Below, one piece after another: positions 1 through 6,233 of a stretch of DNA of 19,153 bases (within the stretch, counting starts at the first letter, position 1; each line of letters begins with the position of its first letter). Below the pieces are notes generated by a model. It was not told the DNA's origin. It ran no database searches and saw only the letters and a list, made by a program, of their open reading frames with translations. Position numbers and translations under genes: made by a program. Origin of the DNA: Methanobacterium sp. UBA8 (lineage in GTDB: Archaea; Methanobacteriota; Methanobacteria; Methanobacteriales; Methanobacteriaceae); assembly GCA_002509665.1 (NCBI GenBank), contig DADN01000251.1, forward strand, positions 1 through 19,153, read 5' to 3'.

Positions 1-520
1 TGCAGAACAAGTACTGCGAATTGAAACAATGTAATTAATCTGAAATTTGGATTGTTTATAAAAATTGACAGATTGGATCCTACGGATTAAGAGTATGAAT
101 TTTGAAATGATATAGTTGGGAAATTGAAGGATTTGAAATGAGTTAGTACAATGACACATATTGGTTATGGGTTTTCCACCGCAATGGTGATGACTGGGAC
201 TGTGTATGATAAAATTTGGACATATCACTTTAAAATATAAATAAAATGCTTAAAATTTTTAAATATGGATTCAAATTAAGATTAATCTAAATTATATAAT
301 TAATGGCTGTGTAAAATCTTTTGTATTTGATATATATTTGTTTAATCTTATATTAACCATTAAAAACACTTATTTTATAGAAATAGCCAAAATTAGAAAA
401 CATTAACTTCATTGAATAACTGATGAAAAAAGTTATAACTTTTAAAAACAAAGTAATAGTAAGAACTTCTTTATAATTTTTAAAAAGATATTAATCAATA
501 TTTTCAGGGGAGGTATTGAA
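1..520. other. gene-poor left flank
   Basis: No convincing gene is visible in this AT-rich stretch. Two frames at the extreme left stay open for about ten codons and stop at TAA around 32-38, so the tail of an upstream + strand gene may be present, but neither can be identified. A 29-codon frame (ATG 151, TAA 238-240) lacks a ribosome-binding site and was not called. The right end carries the likely promoter and ribosome-binding site of the histidine kinase. Confidence 0.5.
507..514 (+). promoter_or_regulatory. strong ribosome-binding site without a canonical start
   Basis: GGGGAGGT is close to the ideal archaeal Shine-Dalgarno sequence. The codon at the usual spacing of about 6 bases is TTA (521-523), not ATG, GTG or TTG. 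The frame it would open encodes an intact PAS domain fused in frame to the downstream kinase. An A/T-rich stretch at about 477-490 could be the TATA region. The site argues that translation starts, or once started, here and not at GTG 851, which has no purine-rich sequence in front of it. Confidence 0.6.
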
Positions 521-2596
521 TTAAATACAAAAAATAGCATATTCAAGGAAATATTTGATAAGTCTCCCACGGGTATTTTTTGTTATGATAAAAAGGGTAA
601 TTTAATTGATGCTAACTCTACCGCTTTAAAAATAGCGTGTATTAATTCTTTAAATGATTTTAAAAAAATTAATTTATTTGATATTCAGTATGCTGCATTA
701 AGAAAGGATCAACTGCTTAAAAATGGCTTAATTAAGTTTCAGTCTAACCTAAACTATGACAAAATCAAAAATAAAGGAATTTACGCTTCTGTAAAGTCTG
801 GAACTGTTTTTATTGATTGGACTGTTTCTGTAACTGATTTTGGCTTTTTAGTGCAAATTCAAGATATTACTGAACACAAGGAAACTGAAAAAGGATTAAA
901 AGAATCAGAGGAAGAGATCAAAAGAAATAACAAAATTTTAAGCGGCATAAATAAGATCTTCCAGGCAGGTTTAAGAGTTAAAAGTAAAGAAGAATTAGCT
1001 CAAATAGCATTAAAAGTTATTGAAGAAATTGTAGGTAGTTCCTCGGGTTTTATATGTGAGATAACACCTAAGAACTTATTAAATGTTATTGCAACAAGTT
1101 TTTATGGAGTAGAAGAATGTAAAACGCCAGATGGTGAACAGCTGGTCATGGAAACAGATTTACCTATTAAAGGAATCAGGTGGAGTGTTATTAATGAGGC
1201 AAGGCCCTTAATTTTTAATGACATTATTAAACATCCTAAATGGATTGAACCCCCTGAAGAACATATTAAAATTAAAAGCTTCCTGGGAGTGCCATTGATA
1301 TATGCGGGTGAAGTTTTTGGTGAGATTGGACTGGTCCACACAGATAAAGATTTTAATGAAGAGGATTTGGAGGCAGTTGAATCAATATCTATTGCTATTA
1401 TGGAAGCTCTGATGAGTTATAAGTCCAGGAATCAATTAACAGATTATAAAATTAAGTTAGAAGAATTAGTTAAAAAATTTAAAGACAGTGAAGAGTCTTT
1501 CAGGGCACTTGCCGAAAATTCGCCTGATCTTATAGCACGTATTGACACTGATTTTAAATACATTTTTATTAATTTTAAAATTTTAGAATTGCAGGGTAAT
1601 TATCCTGACTTTTACATAGGTAAAACCTTTGAGGAAACAGGTACCCCCAGGAGATATGCTGAAATGTGGAGGTCAAAATATCAGAAACTGCTGGATACTG
1701 GCGAGTTACAAAATTTTGAATATATGTCTATAACTAAAAATGGCTTTAGATATTTTGAAACTACAGCTGTGCCTGAATATAATTCTAAAGGCAAAATTGA
1801 ATCTATACTGTCTATAAGTAGGGATATCACTGAAAGAAAAGAGAGTGAAAGGCAGTTAAAAGAAACTATAGCCGAACTGCAGCGTTCTAATGAAGAATTA
1901 CAAAGCTTTGCCTACATTACAAGTCATGATTTGCAGGAACCGCTTAGAACCATTGCCAGTTATGCACAATTAATTGAAAGACGTTACAAAGGTAAGCTTG
2001 ATTCCGATGCCGATGATTTTATTGAGTATATGGTTGATGGTGCAAAGAGAATGAAAAGCATGATTCAGGGTCTGCTTGATTACTCTCGCGTTGGGACAAA
2101 AGGGAATGAATTTAAAGAGTTTAAATCTCAAGACGTATTGGATTATGCTTTGAGTAATTTAGAATCTGCCGTCACTGAACACAATGCTGAAATAACCGTT
2201 GATCCCCTTCCAGTAATTTATGCTGATGAAGACCAGATTGCACGTGTATTCCAGAATCTAATTGGAAATGCACTTAAATTCTCTAGGGAGGGGGTGAAAC
2301 CTGAAATTCACATTTCAGCTCGAGAGAAAGATAAAGAATATGTTTTTTCAGTCAGTGATAATGGGATTGGAATGGAAGAACAGTACACTAATCACATTTT
2401 TGAAGTGTTCAAGCGGTTACATTCAATTGATGAGTATCAGGGTGCAGGGATAGGTTTAGCAATAGTTAAACGGATAATAGATCGTCATGAGGGGCGTGTT
2501 TGGGTTAAATCAGAGTTAGGTCATGGTTCGAAATTTTATTTTACCATACCTGTTAGAAATAAGGCCCTTTTAAGGATAATTAATAAGATTAAATGA
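521..2596 (+). CDS. PAS-GAF-PAS sensor histidine kinase (start codon uncertain)
   Basis: Cytoplasmic sensor histidine kinase with no membrane segment; it would autophosphorylate on His and pass the phosphate to a response regulator, none of which is encoded nearby. Counting from TTA 521 (691 residues): PAS 1 (about 5-120), GAF (about 140-300), PAS 2 (about 320-445), HisKA (about 450-520) with the H-box ITSHDLQEP (phospho-acceptor His 469), and HATPase_c (about 550-680) with N-box NLIGNALKFS, G1 DNGIGM and G2 GAGIGLAIVK. The first canonical start is GTG 851, but it falls in the last strand of PAS 1, directly before the typical PAS ending IQDITEHK, and has no ribosome-binding site. The frame is open from 446 and contains no ATG, GTG or TTG before 851. 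Either a non-canonical start is used, the start was lost (for example TTG to TTA at 523), or the kinase is expressed only in shortened form. The signal is unknown; GAF and PAS suggest a small ligand or redox cue. Confidence 0.85.
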   Translation, partial: LNTKNSIFKEIFDKSPTGIFCYDKKGNLIDANSTALKIACINSLNDFKKINLFDIQYAALRKDQLLKNGLIKFQSNLNYDKIKNKGIYASVKSGTVFIDWTVSVTDFGFLVQIQDITEHKETEKGLKESEEEIKRNNKILSGINKIFQAGLRVKSKEELAQIALKVIEEIVGSSSGFICEITPKNLLNVIATSFYGVEECKTPDGEQLVMETDLPIKGIRWSVINEARPLIFNDIIKHPKWIEPPEEHIKIKSFLGVPLIYAGEVFGEIGLVHTDKDFNEEDLEAVESISIAIMEALMSYKSRNQLTDYKIKLEELVKKFKDSEESFRALAENSPDLIARIDTDFKYIFINFKILELQGNYPDFYIGKTFEETGTPRRYAEMWRSKYQKLLDTGELQNFEYMSITKNGFRYFETTAVPEYNSKGKIESILSISRDITERKESERQLKETIAELQRSNEELQSFAYITSHDLQEPLRTIASYAQLIERRYKGKLDSDADDFIEYMVDGAKRMKSMIQGLLDYSRVGTKGNEFKEFKSQDVLDYALSNLESAVTEHNAEITVDPLPVIYADEDQIARVFQNLIGNALKFSREGVKPEIHISAREKDKEYVFSVSDNGIGMEEQYTNHIFEVFKRLHSIDEYQGAGIGLAIVKRIIDRHEGRVWVKSELGHGSKFYFTIPVRNKALLRIINKIK

Positions 2597-2704
2597 CCGT
2601 GTTTGTTTTAGTTTTTGTAAGGTATAACGACACAACTCATGGAAGACATTAAGATTATGTTTTAATTTCTCACCCGTTTATTATTGTGTTCTTAATTTAA
2701 TCCA

Positions 2705-2711
2705 TTTTTTT
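2705..2711 (+). terminator. oligo-T terminator of the kinase gene
   Basis: A run of seven T residues about 110 bases after the kinase stop codon, preceded by a shorter T5 run near 2612. Archaeal RNA polymerase terminates at oligo-T tracts without needing a hairpin, so this is a reasonable but unproven 3' end. Confidence 0.4.
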
Positions 2712-2775
2712 ATAAAATTAGAGGGTATTCTGGGACACTAAATGAAAAGACCAAATGTCCATGAATTTAAGCAAA

Positions 2776-2829
2776 ATACTTAAATATAAATTAAAAGGGG
2801 ATGAGGTCAATACTTACAAATATTGACCT
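2776..2829 (+). promoter_or_regulatory. orphan promoter-like box with a perfect palindrome
   Basis: The sequence ACTTAAATATAAATT (about 2778-2792) looks like an archaeal BRE/TATA element. About 20 bases downstream is a perfect inverted repeat, AGGTCAATA (2804-2812) and TATTGACCT (2821-2829), separated by 8 bases. It overlaps the expected transcription start, which suits an operator, and could also fold as a 9-bp RNA hairpin. No gene lies immediately downstream on the + strand. Confidence 0.35.
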
Positions 2830-2890
2830 AAATTACTGATGTGCAGTTTTGTATATAAATTTTACGGTATAGGGGAATAATAATACTTTA

Positions 2891-2923
2891 TACGTATTTT
2901 TATAAATTATAATACGTTTTTAT
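2891..2923 (+). repeat. paired TACGT(A)TTTTTAT repeat
   Basis: TACGTATTTTTAT at 2891-2903 is followed by TACGTTTTTAT at 2913-2923. The copies start 22 bases apart, close to two helical turns, a spacing often seen for cooperative protein-binding sites. In DNA this AT-rich the match could be chance. Confidence 0.25.
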
Positions 2924-3107
2924 TAATATATAAACCTTATTTTATTATTTTTTCTAATTTCAACATTTTTAAGCAGTTCAATTTTAATACTTTTTAAATA
3001 TTGCATCTGAATAAGTTTAATAATGGTATTATAATTAGTTTTTTGAAATAATAACTATCTCTATTTTAATTATTTCCCTTGCTGCTCTGAAAATTTGTGT
3101 TGAATGT

Positions 3108-3129
3108 TCCAAAAACAAATGTTTTTGGA
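3108..3129. repeat. perfect 9-bp hairpin
   Basis: TCCAAAAAC (3108-3116) and GTTTTTGGA (3121-3129) are exact reverse complements around the 4-base loop AAAT. On the + strand a T6 run follows about 32 bases later, so it could be part of a terminator or a structured RNA. Its role is unknown. Confidence 0.4.
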
Positions 3130-3206
3130 GAGGTTTAGGAAGGCGGCATCATGATACTACTTTTTTACTACCATAAAATATGAAATCTATAAAATTTAAT
3201 TATATT

Positions 3207-3267
3207 TTGAAGGGCGAAGCAGCATCTCCGAATACTTGCTGAATTTAAATAAAAACTCGCCCTTCAA
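3207..3267 (-). repeat. 61-base composite inverted repeat just downstream of the catalase gene
   Basis: The outer arms TTGAAGGGCGA (3207-3217) and TCGCCCTTCAA (3257-3267) are perfect 11-bp complements and unusually GC-rich for this region. Inside them is a second perfect pair, CAGCA (3220-3224) and TGCTG (3237-3241), with a 12-base loop. Read on the catalase (-) strand it begins 19 bases after the stop codon and would be a two-part stem in the 3' untranslated region. A terminator or stability element, a small RNA, or a tiny palindromic mobile element are all possible. Confidence 0.5.
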
Positions 3268-3286
3268 TTAAAGAAATAAATTGAAT

Positions 3287-5410
3287 TTATGCAGGCACTT
3301 CTTCTTTTTCCCTGTCCCAGTGGCGGTGCATAGCAATGGCATCAATGAATTCTTTGGCAAAATTATTCATGTCAGCATCATTATTGGAGACAGTAATTAT
3401 GCCTTTATCAGATGTTATTTCTCCATCCGAAATTGAAAAACCAGTTATATCTGATTTTTTAAGTAATTCCACACTTTCATTGATTGCTGCAATAGCTTTG
3501 CAGTGTTTGAATGCTTCATTTACAAAATGAAGCACATCGCCACGTTTTTTAAGTGAATCTACATTTTCTCTGCCTCCAGGTATATAGACTGCATCGAACT
3601 GGGTAGATGCTGTAGAAATGTAATTTTTGTCAACTTCAATTTCCTGCCCATTATCTGCTTTAATCGTCCCTAGATACATGGATATAATTTCTAAATTTGC
3701 TCCAGCGTCTTTGAGGGCGCTTTTCACTTTTATTAATTCATCATAATTGAAACCATTTTCTGCAAGTATGGCAACTTTCCGGGTTTTTACAGTGTCTTTT
3801 ACTGTATTTTTCATGCTGAATGATGGGAAATTATCTGCTTTGCTTGAATCTGCACCACCAGACGGTGGTGAAACTCCAACTCCTTTTGCAATTGCTACGG
3901 CCAGTTCTTTGTCTACATCCGCAAATTGATCAACCATTTTCTGACGGATTTCTTTTGACTCTACTTTTCCAACCTCAAAGTGGAAAGCATTGATAATATG
4001 CTGTTTTTCAGTCTCAGACATGCTGTTATAAAATGATCTAGCTTGACTGTAGAAGTCCTTGAATTTTTCGCTTCTATCTCTGATTTTTCTACCTTCCACC
4101 TTCTCCATGTAATGTACATAACCTCCGTCTTCTCTAGGAACCGGTTTAGGACAGTTATCTCCAAGTGAATTAGGCGAATAACTGGTTTTTCCAGTGTTGA
4201 TCATCGCACGGTGATATCCGTCGCGTTGATTGCTGTGTATGGGTGCTATGGGTCTATTTATGGGTATTTCATGAAAGTTAGGGCCGCCCAAACGTATAAT
4301 TTGAGTATCTATATATGAGAAGAGCCTGCCTTGCAGCAGGGGGTCGTTACTGAAATCTATACCTGGAACTACATTTCCTGGACAAAATGCCACTTGCTCA
4401 ACTTCTGCAAAGAAATTGTCAGGTTTTCGATTTAAAACAAGTTTACCAATCTTTTTAGGTGGTATCTGTTCTTCTGGCCAGTGTTTAGTGGGGTCTAAAA
4501 TGTCAAAATCAAATTTATGTTCGTCTTCTTCTTCAATTATCTGAACGTAAAGTTCGTATTCTGGATAATCTCCATTATCTATTGCTTCGTAGAGATCACG
4601 CCGGTGATAATCTGGATCTTCCCCACCAAGCTTTAAAGACTCATCCCAAACTAATGAATGCACTCCAAGCAGCGGTTTCCAGATGAATTTAATGAACCTG
4701 CCTTTTCCTTCTCCATTTACAAATCTAAAGGTGTTGACACTGAAGCCCTCCATCATTCTAAAACTTCGAGGTATTGCCCTGTCAGACAGCACCCACATGA
4801 TCATATTGGTTGTCTCTGGAGCGCTTGTCACGAAGTCATAAAATGTGTCGTGCGCACTGGATGCCTGCGGTATTTCATTATCTGGCTCAGGTTTAACTGA
4901 ATGGATTAAGTCAGGGAATTTAATGGCATCCTGTATGAAAAATATGGGGATATTGTTACCTACCAGGTCGTAATTACCATCTTCGGTATAAAATTTGGTG
5001 GCAAAACCTCTAACATCTCTTGCAGTATCTGCTGATCCTCTAAATCCTGCTACAGTTGAGAATCTTACAAATACTGGTGTTTTCTTGCCTGGCTCTTGAA
5101 GGAATTTGGCCATTGTATATTTGGCCATTGATTCATAACATTCGAAGTATCCGTGGGCACCAGTACCTCGGGCATGTACTATCCTTTCAGGGATTCGTTC
5201 ATGATCAAAATGAGTTATTTTCTCCCTGAAATGGAAATCTTCCATCAGGGTTGGCCCTCTTTCACCAGCTTTTAGGGAATCATCGGTGTGGCTTACTTTT
5301 ACGCCCTGATCTGTAGTAAGTCCTTTTCCTTCAGGATATTCTCTAAATTCTTCAAGATCTTCAATTTTGCTTTTTTCATCAATTTTCTGCTTTTTTTCAT
5401 CTTTATTCAT
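3287..5410 (-). CDS. katE: large-subunit catalase (HPII type)
   Basis: Heme catalase that converts hydrogen peroxide to water and oxygen in the cytoplasm, protecting an oxygen-sensitive methanogen. At 707 residues it belongs to the clade 2 large-subunit catalases. Visible landmarks: catalytic His79 in [11 protein letters not shown], catalytic Asn152 in [11 protein letters not shown], and the heme-ligand Tyr366 in [10 protein letters not shown] with Arg362. The catalase core ends near residue 520. Residues about 563-700 form a PfpI/DJ-1-like domain starting [10 protein letters not shown]. The usual nucleophilic Cys of that fold is replaced (KAIAAINES), so it is probably structural, as in E. 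coli HPII. The residue corresponding to HPII His392, which is cross-linked to the heme Tyr there, is Cys343 here. The start ATG has GAGGA a few bases upstream. It is a single gene with its own promoter region and a dyad operator candidate. A small-subunit clade 3 enzyme is ruled out by length. Confidence 0.97.
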   Translation of the reverse strand: MNKDEKKQKIDEKSKIEDLEEFREYPEGKGLTTDQGVKVSHTDDSLKAGERGPTLMEDFHFREKITHFDHERIPERIVHARGTGAHGYFECYESMAKYTMAKFLQEPGKKTPVFVRFSTVAGFRGSADTARDVRGFATKFYTEDGNYDLVGNNIPIFFIQDAIKFPDLIHSVKPEPDNEIPQASSAHDTFYDFVTSAPETTNMIMWVLSDRAIPRSFRMMEGFSVNTFRFVNGEGKGRFIKFIWKPLLGVHSLVWDESLKLGGEDPDYHRRDLYEAIDNGDYPEYELYVQIIEEEDEHKFDFDILDPTKHWPEEQIPPKKIGKLVLNRKPDNFFAEVEQVAFCPGNVVPGIDFSNDPLLQGRLFSYIDTQIIRLGGPNFHEIPINRPIAPIHSNQRDGYHRAMINTGKTSYSPNSLGDNCPKPVPREDGGYVHYMEKVEGRKIRDRSEKFKDFYSQARSFYNSMSETEKQHIINAFHFEVGKVESKEIRQKMVDQFADVDKELAVAIAKGVGVSPPSGGADSSKADNFPSFSMKNTVKDTVKTRKVAILAENGFNYDELIKVKSALKDAGANLEIISMYLGTIKADNGQEIEVDKNYISTASTQFDAVYIPGGRENVDSLKKRGDVLHFVNEAFKHCKAIAAINESVELLKKSDITGFSISDGEITSDKGIITVSNNDADMNNFAKEFIDAIAMHRHWDREKEEVPA

Positions 5411-5732
5411 TTATATTCCTCATTATCGACATTAAAATAGATTGTTAGAACGGAAAAATTTCAGTTTTTTAATGTTATTTATGTAATAAGTAACATAAAA
5501 AATTTAATACTTGTGGATATGGTTAAAAAAATTAAAAATAAAATTTAAAAAGATGCTTTAAAAATTAAATTGGTTGGATGCGGTAGTAAATAAATTATGT
5601 TTATTAATCAAATATTTAGACAAATTTTGTTAGTTAATGGTTTTTATACTTAAAATCTAATTTAATAGAATTGATGTTTTGAATCATTAAATCCTTTTTG
5701 AATTAGGTTAATACTTAAAAAATGAAGAATAA
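5411..5732 (-). promoter_or_regulatory. katE: catalase upstream region
   Basis: This 322-base AT-rich gap separates the catalase start from the stop of the lipoprotein gene, both on the - strand. It contains no open frame worth calling. The catalase side holds the dyad at 5472-5496; A/T-rich TATA-like sequence lies behind it at about 5500-5545, but no single box stands out. On the lipoprotein side a T6 run on the - strand (5717-5722) may terminate that gene. Confidence 0.5.
5472..5496. promoter_or_regulatory. 25-bp imperfect dyad, operator candidate for katE
   Basis: The outer arms ATGTTA (5472-5477) and TAACAT (5491-5496) are perfect complements, and several inner positions are also symmetric (TTA near 5479-5481 pairs with TAA near 5487-5489), so 19 of 25 positions fit two-fold symmetry about 5484. 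It lies 62-86 bases before the catalase start codon, where the transcription start is expected. A peroxide- or redox-responsive repressor of the PerR/Fur type would suit such a site; the regulator is not in this window. Confidence 0.45.
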
Positions 5733-6140
5733 TTAAAATACATGGCTTATTGATACAACTCCAAATGACTCGTTGGTGCTCTGGCTTTCAATAACTTTGT
5801 TTCCCTGTAATATCCGTACCAGTAACGGCAAGGTGCTGTTATCTGTTTTTCTAAAAGTAACTGATACTGTGCCCGGATTTTGGCCTAAATTATAATTATT
5901 GTTTGAAGTTCCATGTACTGTTCTATTTCCAGTTTTGTCTGAGATAGTACCATTCCATGTTCCTTGATATGCTACAGATACCACCACATTAGAGGCAAAT
6001 GAACTGTTTTTTGTACCTGATTGGGATGTATTTGGGGACTGATTTGTGGTAGAATTATTTTGTGTATTGGTACAGCCTGATGCAAAAATCACCAGAAGAA
6101 AAATGAGTACTACAGATAAATATTTGCTGATCCTGCTCAA
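5733..6140 (-). CDS. small secreted lipoprotein, Asn/Ser/Thr-rich
   Basis: A 135-residue exported protein of unknown function. Residues 7-19 are hydrophobic and end in the lipobox FASGC, with Cys23 as the expected lipidation site. Residues about 24-50 are a low-complexity Asn, Thr, Ser and Gln linker, followed by an 80-residue domain with a beta-strand pattern (VVVSVAYQGTW, GTVSVTFRK, LPLLVRIL). Seven or so Asn-X-Ser/Thr sequons suggest N-glycosylation on the cell surface. The start is TTG at 6138-6140, chosen because GGGAGTGAT sits three bases upstream and the signal sequence begins there. The gene stands alone between katE and the U32 gene. Proteins with this layout are common in Methanobacteriales, but I do not recognise a named family. 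Confidence 0.8.
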   Translation of the reverse strand: MSRISKYLSVVLIFLLVIFASGCTNTQNNSTTNQSPNTSQSGTKNSSFASNVVVSVAYQGTWNGTISDKTGNRTVHGTSNNNYNLGQNPGTVSVTFRKTDNSTLPLLVRILQGNKVIESQSTNESFGVVSISHVF

Positions 6141-6233
6141 TTAATCACTCCCATGCATAATCAGTATGTTTAAAAAATTATTAATATTTTTCTGTAAGTT
6201 ATGAAATTAGAAGTGATCTGATCTTGAATCTTG

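Larger units (their letters stand above)
2597..3286. other. 690-base gap between convergent genes, rich in inverted repeats
   Basis: This gap lies between the 3' ends of the kinase and the catalase, so neither promoter is needed here. No open frame longer than about 13 codons has a plausible start. It holds a T7 tract, a promoter-like box, two perfect short hairpins, a paired repeat and a composite inverted repeat (listed separately). The length and structure suggest a non-coding RNA or the remnant of a lost element, but no known family is recognised. Confidence 0.55.

Noticed and set aside
151..240. 29-codon frame whose end, GTVYDKIWTYH, resembles the start of LeuC-type isopropylmalate dehydratase
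   Set aside because: The similarity covers about ten residues, the frame begins earlier with unrelated residues, there is no ribosome-binding site, and no further LeuC sequence follows.
2597..3286. CRISPR array or insertion sequence in the long convergent gap
   Set aside because: No regularly spaced direct repeats, no transposase remnant and no target-site duplication could be seen; only isolated inverted repeats are present.
3961..4900. Open frames of 60-80 codons overlapping the catalase gene in other frames
   Set aside because: They lie wholly inside a strongly conserved catalase, lack ribosome-binding sites and have no recognisable domains.
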